From positions 1-47,066 of the forward strand of contig JBBDQS010000093.1 in the NCBI GenBank assembly GCA_040905805.1: DNA of 47,066 nt. Reading direction: 5' to 3'. Position numbers and translations under genes: made by a program. This DNA is from Egibacteraceae bacterium (GTDB lineage: Bacteria > Actinomycetota > Nitriliruptoria > Euzebyales > Egibacteraceae). The notes under the pieces were generated by a model. That model saw only the letters and a list, made by a program, of their open reading frames with translations. It had not been told where the DNA came from and did not search any database. How positions within the stretch are numbered: the stretch's first letter is position 1; each line of letters opens with the position of its first letter. Shown one piece after another: positions 7,946-15,528 of the stretch.

Positions 7946-8420
7946 CCCCTGGGGCTGGGAAGAGCGCCGTTCCCGCCTGCTCAAGGCCGAGAAGCAGGGT
8001 CTCGAGCAGGCGGGAATAGCCGTCGCCCTCTACACGCCGGACCCGGAAACCGACCAGTGGGCGGACGCGTTCGATGTCGACGTCGCGTTGCGGCTCGAGT
8101 ACGAGATCCAGGGCCGCACGCTGCTGCTGTTCGTGGCCCTGCCAGATCTCTATCCGAACTTCCCACCGGTGGTGTTCGCGCCGAACGAGCGGCTCGCGCG
8201 CCATCAGGATCCCGACACCGGCGCACTATGCCTGGTGCGGAACGCGTGGCAGTGGGATGCGTGGCAGTGGGACCCGAGCCGAGACACCATCCTCACACTG
8301 CTGACCGAGCAGATGCCGAAGCTCCTGCAGACGCAAACGGAGGGGGAGCCCATTTGCCTAGAGGCGGGGGATGCTCCGAGTTCACGCAACCGATGCAGCC
8401 CGCCGGGGAATGACCGATAG
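7942..8420 (+). pseudogene. bacterial E2-like (ubiquitin-conjugating-fold) protein, decayed
   Basis: The frame opening with PWGWEERRSRLL carries the prokaryotic E2 signature: hydrophobic strand TLLLFVALPDLYPNFPPVVF, then LARHQDPDTGALCLV containing the putative catalytic Cys, and a helix DTILTLLTEQMPKLLQ. In the families I know, this module precedes an E1/ThiF-like domain or a separate E1 gene. Here the homology stops just after EGEPI, followed by unrelated residues and a stop at 8420. No ATG, GTG or TTG exists upstream in this frame; the coupled GTG at 7942 is one frame off, so a frameshift separates start and body. A 15-base duplication interrupts the region after the Cys. The protein is therefore truncated at both ends. 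It is convergent with an RyR-like gene. Confidence 0.65.
8244..8273 (+). repeat. 15-base tandem duplication inside the E2-like relic
   Basis: GCGTGGCAGTGGGAT occurs twice in direct succession (last base C in copy two), duplicating the residues AWQWD. It looks like replication slippage in a decaying gene. Confidence 0.85.
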
Positions 8421-8786
8421 TCAAAGACGACGACCCATGCTTGTGGGAAAGACCGCGGTCACTGCGTCACATCGGATCCTGCCGGCCCGGTGAATCAACA
8501 TGCGAATTGACGAGTGCGTAGCGATCGTCAGGAGGTAACGTCGAACCTGCTCCCGGTCGCTGTTCTTCTCCTCCTCGTTGAGGTCTGCGTAGGAAGTTTC
8601 AGCTTGCTCTGTCCACCGTTGCACCAGCTCTGCGGAGATTGACAGTGAGCCATCCTCGTGCATCTCGCACTTGCTATGAAGGTAACGTTGCCAGTGCGCC
8701 CACCGATCATGCTCCAGCGCGGCCAGCTCTTCAACCAGCGCTTCACTGCGCAGCGTCGCGAGTACGCCGCCCAAGCAAGCACTCAT
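8421..8786 (-). CDS. RyR-domain-like small protein (phage/accessory type)
   Basis: A 121-residue protein with two recognisable blocks: LAALEHDRWAHWQRYLHSKC near residue 22 and SYADLNEEEKNSDREQVRRYL near residue 65. The second is the bacterial RyR-like motif (aromatic-x-x-L-x-E-x-x-K-x-S-D/N-R-x-Q). Such proteins are common in phages and mobile islands, with function unknown or suspected nucleotide binding. The start ATG directly follows the stop of an upstream fragment, so it was the second gene of an operon whose first gene is now truncated. The last about 20 residues look less conserved. Confidence 0.65.
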   Translation of the reverse strand: MSACLGGVLATLRSEALVEELAALEHDRWAHWQRYLHSKCEMHEDGSLSISAELVQRWTEQAETSYADLNEEEKNSDREQVRRYLLTIATHSSIRMLIHRAGRIRCDAVTAVFPTSMGRRL

Positions 8787-8999
8787 TCAGATCAGTCCCT
8801 TGTCGACGAGCTGCCAATAGTGCTGACCGAGAACGGTAAGCTGACACGACTTGCTCTCCATCGCGGCATGCCACATGTGCGGGGCGTCGACAGGACGCAC
8901 AAGGTTGACGCGCGCATAATTCTGGCGCTTCTGCAGTATCTTGAAGGTTGCGGTGTGGGCGGGATCGGGCGGCGGGATTTTCGGATCTGATTCTTGCTC
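8787..8999 (-). pseudogene. 5'-truncated gene fragment upstream of the RyR-like gene
   Basis: A frame ending immediately before the RyR-like ATG reads like genuine protein ([19 protein letters not shown], then [20 protein letters not shown]). It is open back to about 9000 but has no ATG, GTG or TTG that would give a normal N-terminus. I do not recognise the family. It appears to be the C-terminal about 50 residues of a lost gene of the same operon. Confidence 0.4.
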
Positions 9000-9087
9000 C
9001 GGCGAACGTCCCGGCTCATGCGCTCCCCCAAGGGCACGGCACCGCCCGGTGGGACGGCCGTGTCGGCGAGCGGCGATGCCGACCGGG

Positions 9088-9465
9088 TCAGGCTGGCAGG
9101 ACGGCGACGTCGTACTGGGCGATGCGCGCGTCGCGGGTGACGAGGGTGAGCCCTTCGGTTCGGGCCTGGGCGACCAGCATGCGGTCGAAAGGATCGGTGT
9201 GGTGGTCGGGCAGGTCCCCGACGGCCAGCGCGTGGGTGATGGTGATCTCGAGCGGCTCGAGGCGTGCGCTCGTGAGCTGTTGCGGCAGGTCGTCGGGTGC
9301 GTGCAGCTTGCCGAGGGCCTTCTTGATCACGATCTCCCAAACGGACACCGTGCTGACCAGGACGCGGTTGCGTCCATCGGTGATCGCGTCTCGCGCTCCA
9401 TTGGCCAGAGTCGGTTCGTCGGCCAGCGCCCACAGCAGTGCGTGGGTGTCGAGTAGGAGGTTCAC
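9088..9465 (-). CDS. vapC: VapC-type PIN-domain ribonuclease toxin
   Basis: 125 residues with the PIN fold: N-terminal [14 protein letters not shown] (first acidic residue), [13 protein letters not shown]-like helix ([17 protein letters not shown], acidic Glu), and the C-terminal acidic cluster [32 protein letters not shown]. All four expected acidic positions are present, so it should be active on RNA. It starts at GTG 9465 in a GTGA overlap with the antitoxin. Confidence 0.92.
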   Translation of the reverse strand: MNLLLDTHALLWALADEPTLANGARDAITDGRNRVLVSTVSVWEIVIKKALGKLHAPDDLPQQLTSARLEPLEITITHALAVGDLPDHHTDPFDRMLVAQARTEGLTLVTRDARIAQYDVAVLPA

Positions 9466-9707
9466 GGTTCGTGGCCTTCGAAGGCCCGCTGGAGACCCTC
9501 TGGCAGCGGGTCGTCGAAGTCCTCGCCGATCCACACCTGTCCTTCCCAGCCGCCGAGCGCGCGCGGTCCGGGATCGGCCTCGTAGGCCTGCAGGACCGCA
9601 AGGGGCCTGCCGGCCTTGCCGATCAGCACGCGCTTGCCCGCGGCTGCCTCGTCGACCAGGCGGGACAGCTGGGCCTTGGCCTCGGTGATGTTGACAACCC
9701 GGGACAC
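9462..9707 (-). CDS. Phd/YefM-type antitoxin (VapB role)
   Basis: 81 residues starting from a GTG at 9707 preceded by GAGGGGGAGG. The N-terminal VVNITEAKAQLSRLVDEAAAGKRVLIGKAGRPLAVL is split here as VVNITEAKAQLSRLVDEAA and GKRVLIGKAGRPLAVL, the Phd DNA-binding/dimerisation motif. The acidic C-terminus (WIGEDFDDPLPEGLQRAFEG) is typical for toxin binding. Longer readings extend into the pentanucleotide repeat and lack a ribosome-binding site. Confidence 0.9.
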   Translation of the reverse strand: MSRVVNITEAKAQLSRLVDEAAAGKRVLIGKAGRPLAVLQAYEADPGPRALGGWEGQVWIGEDFDDPLPEGLQRAFEGHEP

Positions 9708-9755
9708 GGCGTCCTCCCCCTCGCTCGGCACCTCGCATCGTATTCCCATGGTACA

Positions 9756-9780
9756 AGACCAGACCAGACCAGACCAGACC
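9756..9780. repeat. AGACC x5 pentanucleotide tandem repeat
   Basis: Five exact tandem copies of AGACC lie about 50 bases upstream of the vapBC antitoxin start, in the region where the promoter should be. Slippage would change promoter spacing in steps of five. Confidence 0.9.
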
Positions 9781-9812
9781 ACATAGGGGTGTTCGGGCCC
9801 GCTGGCGCCGGC

Positions 9813-10409
9813 TCAGACACCGAGCGCGCGGACTCCCCAGCCGAGCAGCGCCGCGCACACCACCGCCGCTGCCAGCTGGCGAACCGCAATGGTGACAGCG
9901 AGGGACCAGCCGCGCTCCCTGGCGATCGTCAGGACGGTCACCAGGCAGGCAGGGCGACGCCGGCCAGGTACACCGCGGTCACCAGCTGGCCGGGCGACAG
10001 TGCTGCGAGCACACCCGGCTCGGCAAGCAGCAAGATGCCGTCCTTGCGCACCGCGGCCATCACCGTGGGCAGCGCCGCCTCCGCCGGCAGCGCCACGACC
10101 GCCATGACCGGTCGGAGCACACCCGACAGGGCGTCGAGTCCCCCCGGAGGCCACCAGCAGCGACGCCGCCACGGCGATGACGGCGAACACCGGCACGGCC
10201 TGCCGCAGGAAATGGACGAGGGTGACCGACGCCTCCCGCCATACCTCGCCGGCGCGGGGACGGACGAGGAACCGGCGGTGGTGGTGCAGCAGGAGGTTGG
10301 TGCGTGAGCGGGCGGCGGGGTCGGCCACCAGCCGGGTGTAGGCCACCGTGGTAGTCACCAGCACGGCGAGGTAGGGCCACACCAGCCTGGGCCGGCCGGC
10401 GGCGGCCAT
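9813..10409 (-). pseudogene. FeoB-like permease C-terminal relic
   Basis: Membrane-protein sequence distributed over two frames: GEVWREASVTLVHFLRQAVP and VIAVAASLLVAS, then in another frame LDALSGVLRPVMAVVALPAE, ALPTVMAAVRKDGILLL and LSPGQLVTAVYLAGVALP, and back in the first frame CLVTVLTIARERGWSL to the stop. Together they resemble the C-terminal gate region of FeoB-type ferrous iron transporters. The G-domain half is missing and at least two frameshifts (near 10140 and 9955) are needed, so it is non-functional. Confidence 0.6.
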
Positions 10410-10944
10410 GCAACGCCGCGACCGCCGTCTTAACCCGGCCCTGCGTGAGCCGGACGAGTGCGAGGCCGGGCTGTGGTGGACGACCGAGCTTGTGGCCACG
10501 ACGGTAGGCCTCCTTGGCCCCTGCGTGATCGCCCGGGAAGGGACGCAGTCAAGGTAATCAGGCTTCGGCGCCAACGCGGCCCTTCGGGCATAAGGACCGC
10601 ATCGGGCGTCGGGGCCATCGGCGGCGCAACATACTGCTAATCGGCGCTGGTGTGCACCAAAGCGCGAGCACTGCTCACGTTCCCAGCGGAAGCCGCACCC
10701 GGACGAGGCAGCGTTGTTTCTGCGACGGGGAGGTCCGACCCGGTGGCGTATCCGCGTGGTGACGCCGTGACGCGGCGTCGTGTGCGCGGGCGGTGGCGAG
10801 GCTTGTCCCGAGCCCCCGACCGCCTGGCGGGGCACGGTGCCCTGCGTGCGGTGCCTGCAATAGGGACCTCACATCCGGCGTCCTTTAGGTAGGGAACCAC
10901 GCTGCGGGCAGTCCCGTGGCGCCCGGCTTACCAGGAGGAAGCTC
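10410..10944. other. non-coding stretch before the DsrE-like gene
   Basis: No reading frame on either strand shows family-like sequence. The promoter for the DsrE-like gene presumably lies near its right end. A clear ribosome-binding site (AGGAGGAAG) precedes ATG 10945. Confidence 0.5.
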
Positions 10945-11310
10945 ATGTCGAACAAGGCCGTTGTCAGCTTGAACACAGGACTCGAGGACACCGAGACGGT
11001 GACCGTGGCGCTGCTGGTCGCGGTGGGGGCCGCGGAAACGGGACGCCCCACCGTGATGTTCCTGACCAAAGAGGCCGTGCGGCTCGCCCAGCGCGACATC
11101 GCCGTCGGCTCGGCTTGCGACGGGTGCCCGGCCCTGCCCGATCTGCTGAAGCGTTACGAGGACGCCGGGGGACGGCTCTTCGTGTGCCCGGTCTGCTTCA
11201 ACGCCCGCCAGCTCGACGACTCCACGCTTGTGTCCTACGCCGAGATCCAGGGGACCGTGCCGCTGTGGGAGTGGGTCGGCGAGGAGGGTGCCACGGCCTT
11301 CACCTACTAG
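10945..11310 (+). CDS. DsrE/DsrF-like sulfur-relay family protein
   Basis: 121 residues. The DsrE fold is seen in VTVALLVAVGAAETGRPTVM, FLTKEAVRLAQRDI and a Cys-rich centre: CDGCPALPDLLKRYEDAGGR then LFVCPVCFNARQLDD, followed by LWEWVGEEGATAFTY. Family members carry persulfide or take part in sulfur/thiol transfer. Four cysteines arranged CxxC and CxxC suggest redox or metal(loid) binding. The start is fixed by an AGGAGGAAG ribosome-binding site. It lies upstream of the methyltransferase operon, separated by a convergent rhodanese relic, so a thiol/metalloid role is a reasonable inference. Confidence 0.8.
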   Translation: MSNKAVVSLNTGLEDTETVTVALLVAVGAAETGRPTVMFLTKEAVRLAQRDIAVGSACDGCPALPDLLKRYEDAGGRLFVCPVCFNARQLDDSTLVSYAEIQGTVPLWEWVGEEGATAFTY

Positions 11311-11775
11311 TCGTGGTCGCACCATCCTGAGCACTTCTTTGCAGCCGGGTCGATGGGGCCACACCGGTTCCGGAGAGCGCGGCGCCTGCACAACCGTGTG
11401 CGGTCCGGAAGATCGGCGGCTCGGCGCCATTCAGAAAAGCCATCCTCGATGCGGCGTGGCGGCCCTGCGCTTGGAGGCGGCGGACGGCGTCGTCGGCGCA
11501 GACGCAGAAGGGGCCGCGGCAGTAGGCGACGATGTCCCGGTCCGCGGGCAGGTCGTCGAGGCGCTCGAGCTGTCGGGTCGGATGTGGACGGAGCCTGGGA
11601 GATGCCCGGCGGCGTACTCGTCTTGGGGGCGTACGTCCACGACGACGACGTTTCCGCGGTCGAGCCGTTCGAGGAGCTCCTCGCCGGTGAGCGTGGGGAC
11701 GTCCTCGCGGTCGCCGAGGTAGCCGCGGACAAGGTTGCCGATGCCTACCACCTGTGCTTCGGCGACCGTACGCAT
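11307..11775 (-). pseudogene. ArsR-rhodanese fusion relic
   Basis: From ATG 11775 the sequence begins RTVAEAQVVGIGNLVRGYLG, which matches the last helix of ArsR-type regulators, then a rhodanese start (TLTGEELLERLDRGNVVVV, DVRPQDEYAAGHLPGSVHI). A one-base deletion near 11590 moves the frame to DLPADRDIVAYCRGPFCVCA with the active-site Cys loop. A second shift near 11460 leads to RRIEDGFSEWRRAADLPDRT. The winged-helix half of ArsR is missing. ArsR-rhodanese fusions commonly repress metalloid genes, so this may be the former regulator of the neighbouring operon. Confidence 0.7.
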
Positions 11776-11955
11776 CGCCTCGAAGCCTGACTCGGTGCGC
11801 GGCGGGGCTCGGGGACGGCGCGAGGCCACCCCGCCGCCCGGGTCCCGGCGTGCAATAGGACCACCCGTCGATGCGTCCTTACCGATAGCGGGACCGACTA
11901 CAGACAGCAGACAGCCGACAGCCGAAGCCCGACAACACGCGAGGAGACGGACACG

Positions 11956-12780
11956 ATGACTGCGACAGGACCCACGCGCGCGGCCGCGACGCAGACGCCG
12001 GTCGACCCCGGCACGTTGCGGGAGGAGGTGCGCCGCAAGTACCGCGAGGTCGCGCACGATCCGCGGGGTGCGCACCACTTCCACACTGGGCGTCGGCTGG
12101 CCCGCCGGCTCGGCTACCCCGACGATGTCGTCGACCCGCTGCCCGATGAGGCCGTTGAGTCGTTCGCCGGGATCGCGAACCCGTTCACCCTGCGGCCGCT
12201 CGAGCCCGGCGAGAAGGTCATCGACATCGGCTCGGGCGCCGGCTTTGACAGCGTCATCGCTGCCGGCCAGGTCGGCTCGAGCGGTGTCGTCGTCGGCGTC
12301 GACATGACCCAGGACATGCTCGACAAGTCCCGGCGCAACGCCGCTGCGCTCGGGCTCGCTCACGTCGAGTTCCTCGAAGGCCTCGCGGAGGCGCTGCCGG
12401 TTGCCGACGGCTGGGCCGACGTCGTGATCTCCAACGGCGTGTTCAACCTGTGCCCCGACAAGCACGCGGCGTTCACCGAGGTCTGGCGCGTGCTCGCCCC
12501 GGGAGGCCACCTGCAGTTCGGCGACATCGCCAACGGCGCCCCGGTCCCCGCCGAGGCGGTGAAGGACATCGACTTGTGGACCGGGTGAATCGCCGGCGGC
12601 CTGCCGTGCGCAGGCTGGCAGCAGATGCTCGAGGAGATCGGCTTCGTCGACGTGCGCATCGGTGAGCGGGTCGACACGTTCGGTGGCGCGCCGGGTGAGA
12701 CCAACGCCCGCGCCTACGACGTCTACGGCTACCCGTTCCTCGCCCACAAGCCCGACAACACCTGGAGGGATTCACGATGA
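11956..12780 (+). CDS. ArsM-like SAM methyltransferase, predicted selenoprotein (UGA = Sec211)
   Basis: 274 residues when TGA 12586-12588 is read as selenocysteine. SAM motif I is EKVIDIGSGAGFDSVIAA (about 89-106), then VVVGVDMTQDMLDKSRRNAA, and post-motif ISNGVFNLCPDKHAAF. The family's conserved metalloid-binding Cys near the C-terminal domain sits in a motif like WxGCIAGAL; here it is LWTG-U-IAGGL. After the TGA the frame continues as CAGWQQMLEEIGFVDVRIGE and AYDVYGYPFLAHKP, ending at 12780 with a 4-base ATGA overlap into the next gene. A stem-loop at 12597-12617 fits a bacterial SECIS. Two other cysteines of canonical ArsM (in LGCGNP and SNCVxNLS) are replaced by Ile and Gly, so arsenite as substrate is doubtful. 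If TGA is a stop, the product would be a 210-residue truncated enzyme. Confidence 0.82.
12597..12617 (+). promoter_or_regulatory. SECIS-like stem-loop after the UGA of the first methyltransferase
   Basis: Arms CGGCCTGC and GCAGGCTG form 8 pairs (one G-U) around the 5-base loop CGTGC. The stem begins 8 bases and the loop 16 bases after the UGA. Bacterial SelB-dependent SECIS elements lie in this position and carry GU in the apical loop. Function is inferred. Confidence 0.6.
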
Positions 12781-13820
12781 CGGCCGCCACAGGGGACACC
12801 GTGTCCCCCGCCGATCAAGCCAAGGTCGTGCTGTCGCACGCGGCCGGCTACGCGGGTCACCGCACCATCGCGATGGGGCTGCGCAGCGGCCTTATCGAGG
12901 CGCTCGCCCGCCGGCCGGAGGCCACCACGCCCGACCAGCTCGCCGCCGATCTGGGCTTTGACCCGTTCTACACCGCGGTGTGGTGCCGGTCAGCGCTCGC
13001 CGCCGGGGTCTGCGAGCGGGTCGGCGACGGCTACCGGCTCGCCCCCCACATGGACACGCTGCTCCTCGACGACCGTTCCCCCGCGTACGCCGGTGCGCTC
13101 TTCGGCGTCTTCGAGCAGCCCGAGCTGTTCGACCGCTTCGAGCGCGTGCTGCCCACAGGGCAGCGGCTGTGGTGGGACGAGTGCAGCCCCGAGTGGATCG
13201 CCGGGGTGACTGGCACCGGCACCCCCTTCTACACCCGCCTGGTCCCGCAGGGCCTCAGCGACGTGCCCGGCCTCGCCGAACGGCTCGCGTCCGGCTGCCG
13301 GGTCGTCGACACCGCCTGCGGCACGGGGGTGGGCCTGCTGCGCCTCGCCGAGCACTACCCGGCGTGCGAGCTCATCGGCGTCGACGGCGACGCCCACTCG
13401 ATCGGCCTCGCCGCCCGGCGCCTGGCCGAGGCCGGGGTGGACGAGCGTGTGACGCTGCACGTCAGCCCGCTGGAGGAGATGACGATCGACGAGCCGGCGA
13501 CGCTGGTGATCAACAACATCTCGATGCACGAGTGCCGCGACATCGACGAGACGACGAGAAAGGTCAAGGGAACGCTCGAGCCCGGCGGCTGGTTCGTGAT
13601 CTCTGACTTCCCGTTCCCCGAGACCGACGAGGAGCTGGCGACCGTGCCCGGTCGGCTGATGTGCGGGATCCAGTTCTTCGAGGCGCAGATCGACGATCAG
13701 CTGCTCCCGCGCCGGGTCTACGACGAGCTTCTCACGCGGCACGGGTTCACCGATATCGGGTCGGCGCAGCTCGCCCCGGTGCACGCGTTGACGTGGGGTC
13801 GCCACCCGTCGGGTGTGTGA
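12777..13820 (+). CDS. SAM-dependent methyltransferase with N-terminal winged-helix domain
   Basis: 347 residues. N-terminal winged-helix/dimerisation part (GYAGHRTIAMGLRSGLIEAL, ATTPDQLAADLGFDPFYTAV, GDGYRLAPHMDTLLLDD). The methyltransferase domain has SAM motif I in CRVVDTACGTGVGLLRLAEH (about 178-197) and acidic strand end LIGVDGDAHSIGLAARRL, then VINNISMHECRDIDE as the catalytic-loop region. Its ATG overlaps the preceding stop (ATGA), with GGAGG upstream, so translation is coupled to the selenoprotein gene: efficient Sec readthrough would bring ribosomes to this start. Substrate unknown; it may act on the same small molecule as its two neighbours. Confidence 0.85.
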   Translation: MTAATGDTVSPADQAKVVLSHAAGYAGHRTIAMGLRSGLIEALARRPEATTPDQLAADLGFDPFYTAVWCRSALAAGVCERVGDGYRLAPHMDTLLLDDRSPAYAGALFGVFEQPELFDRFERVLPTGQRLWWDECSPEWIAGVTGTGTPFYTRLVPQGLSDVPGLAERLASGCRVVDTACGTGVGLLRLAEHYPACELIGVDGDAHSIGLAARRLAEAGVDERVTLHVSPLEEMTIDEPATLVINNISMHECRDIDETTRKVKGTLEPGGWFVISDFPFPETDEELATVPGRLMCGIQFFEAQIDDQLLPRRVYDELLTRHGFTDIGSAQLAPVHALTWGRHPSGV

Positions 13821-13868
13821 CAATGCATCTGCGTGGTCCACGGCGCACGATCGGAGGCGCGTAGCGCC

Positions 13869-14696
13869 ATGCAGCAAGCAGGTCAGCAGACGAATCGCAG
13901 CGGGTTCACCGCGGTTGCCCGCGAGCAGCTGCCGTGGCTGTACTCGCTGGCCCGCCGGCTCGTCGGCGACCAGGCGGAGGACGCCGTGCAGGAGTGCCTC
14001 ATCAAGGCCTACCGGGCGTACGACAAGCTGCGCGACGAGCAGGCCGCGCCGGCGTGGTTCCGCCAGATCCTGCTCAACTGCATCCGCGACCGCTACCGCA
14101 AGGAGTCCGGCCTGCCGGTCGAGGACTCCATCGACGACATGAGCGAGCACTCGCTGTACCGCCAGATCGCCGACGCCGACCCGTTGCCCTACTCCGACAG
14201 CGTGCACCTGGACTTCCTCGCCGCGTTCGAGCAGGCGCACGTCTGGGAGGTGCTCGACCGCATCAAGGCGCTCTACCGGGTCCCCCTCGTGCTGGTGCAC
14301 ATGGAGGGGTTCTCGACCGCCCAGGTGGCCCGCATGTTCGGGGTCGCGCGGGGCACCGTGCTGTCGTGGCTGCACCGCGGCCGCAAGCTGTTCGAACGCG
14401 AGTTATGGGACTACGCCACCGAGCACGACCTGCTCGCGGCCGGGAAAGGGAGCAGGGCGATGATCAGCTGCGCTGAGGCGGTTGGCCAGCTGTGGGAGTA
14501 CCTCGAGCACGAGGTCGACGACGCCGACCGGGGCCAGGTCGAGGAACACCTCGCGTTCTGCCGGCGCTGCTGCGGCGAGGCCGAGTTCGCCGAAGCGCTG
14601 CGGGACTTCCTGCGCTCCGCCGCACGTCCCCACCTGCCCGGCGACGTGGCAAACCGCCTCGTCGGGTTCCTCGATGAGTTGAAGGAGAGCACATGA
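13869..14696 (+). CDS. ECF sigma factor fused to a zinc-finger anti-sigma domain
   Basis: 275 residues. Sigma region 2 is EQLPWLYSLARRLVGDQAED to WFRQILLNCIRDRYRK (about 18-78). Sigma region 4 has FSTAQVARMFGVARGTVLSW and LHRGRKLFERELW (about 153-182). A ZAS-type domain follows (about 198-275) with HLAFCRRC, i.e. H-x3-C-x2-C, the zinc/redox motif of RsrA-like anti-sigma factors. Normally sigma and anti-sigma are separate genes; here they are one frame. An internal ATG (14460) is preceded by AAAGGGAGCAGGGCG, so a free anti-sigma domain could also be made. The stop overlaps the ATG of the next gene. Position inside the operon suggests it senses thiol or metalloid stress and activates the operon. 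Confidence 0.85.
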   Translation: MQQAGQQTNRSGFTAVAREQLPWLYSLARRLVGDQAEDAVQECLIKAYRAYDKLRDEQAAPAWFRQILLNCIRDRYRKESGLPVEDSIDDMSEHSLYRQIADADPLPYSDSVHLDFLAAFEQAHVWEVLDRIKALYRVPLVLVHMEGFSTAQVARMFGVARGTVLSWLHRGRKLFERELWDYATEHDLLAAGKGSRAMISCAEAVGQLWEYLEHEVDDADRGQVEEHLAFCRRCCGEAEFAEALRDFLRSAARPHLPGDVANRLVGFLDELKEST

Positions 14697-15487
14697 GCAA
14701 GGACCTCATGTTCAAAGACGAGGTTCAGCAACTCGTCGCCGACGCCTACCGGGCGCTTGACGCCCCAGGTGGCCCGGCCGCCCGCCACTACACCGACGGG
14801 CAGCTCGCCGCGCTGCCCGACGGTGCCCGCGAGTGGCTGCTCGGGGTGGGCAACCCGACCGCCTGGGCCGGCCTGCGACCCGGCGAGGACGTCGCCGACC
14901 TGGGTTGCGGCGCCGGGCCCGACACGATCCTCGCCGCGCGCGAGATCGGTGCGGGCGGGCACGCCACGGGGATCGATCTGCTGCCCGAGATGGTCGAACG
15001 GGCGCGGGCGAACGCCGCTGCCGCAGGGCTCGACAACGTCACGTTCCTGCAAGGCGAGATCGAGGACGTCCCGCTGGCCGACGGTTCGGTCGACGTCGTG
15101 CTCGCCAACGGCACGATCAACCTGTCTGCGCGCAAGAGCCGCGTGCTCGCCGAGGCGCACCGCATCCTGCGGCCGGGCGGGCGCCTGTGCGCACCCGATC
15201 TCACCATCCGCGAGGACGAACTGCCCACCGAGGTGCTCACCCACCCCGCGGCGTGGGCCGGGTGAGTAGCCGGGGCCCTGGCGGAGCGTGTCTTCGTCGA
15301 CAAGATGACAACCGTCGGCTTCATCGACATCGACGTGCGTGAACGGCGGCCCTTCGGGCTCGAGGACGCCGCCGACTACCCGTTGTTCACGCCCGATCTC
15401 ATCGACCTCATGCACAAGTTGATTCCTCCCGAGCGGCAGGCCCACGTGGCCACCGCGATCACGGTCACGGCCCGCAAGCCGGGCTGA
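14693..15487 (+). CDS. second ArsM-like SAM methyltransferase, predicted selenoprotein (UGA = Sec191)
   Basis: 264 residues when TGA 15263-15265 is read as selenocysteine. SAM motif I is EDVADLGCGAGPDTILAARE (about 64-83), then TGIDLLPEMVERARANAAAA, EDVPLADGSVDVVLANGTIN and ILRPGGRLCAPDL. The ArsM motif AWAGCVAGAL reads AWAG-U-VAGAL here. The frame then continues KMTTVGFIDIDVRERRPFG, DYPLFTPDLIDLMHKLIPPE and ends TVTARKPG at 15487, exactly the family C-terminus. A stem-loop lies at 15279-15299. Canonical ArsM cysteines in LGCGNP and SNCVxNLS are Val (LGVGNP) and Gly here. It overlaps the sigma gene by 4 bases. A single TGA at the same homologous position as in the neighbouring paralogue is hard to explain by decay. 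Confidence 0.83.
15279..15299 (+). promoter_or_regulatory. SECIS-like stem-loop after the UGA of the second methyltransferase
   Basis: Arms TGGCGGAG and CTTCGTCG pair over 8 positions (three G-U) around the loop CGTGT, which begins 21 bases after the UGA. The loop matches that of the first element (CGTGC) although the surrounding sequence differs. Function is inferred. Confidence 0.5.
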
Positions 15488-15528
15488 GGAGCCCCACCTC
15501 AATCACGTCGGAGGGTCGGTGGTGTCCC

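Noticed and set aside
10430-10620. Short frames possibly from a transposase
   Set aside because: No recognisable catalytic motif or terminal repeats.
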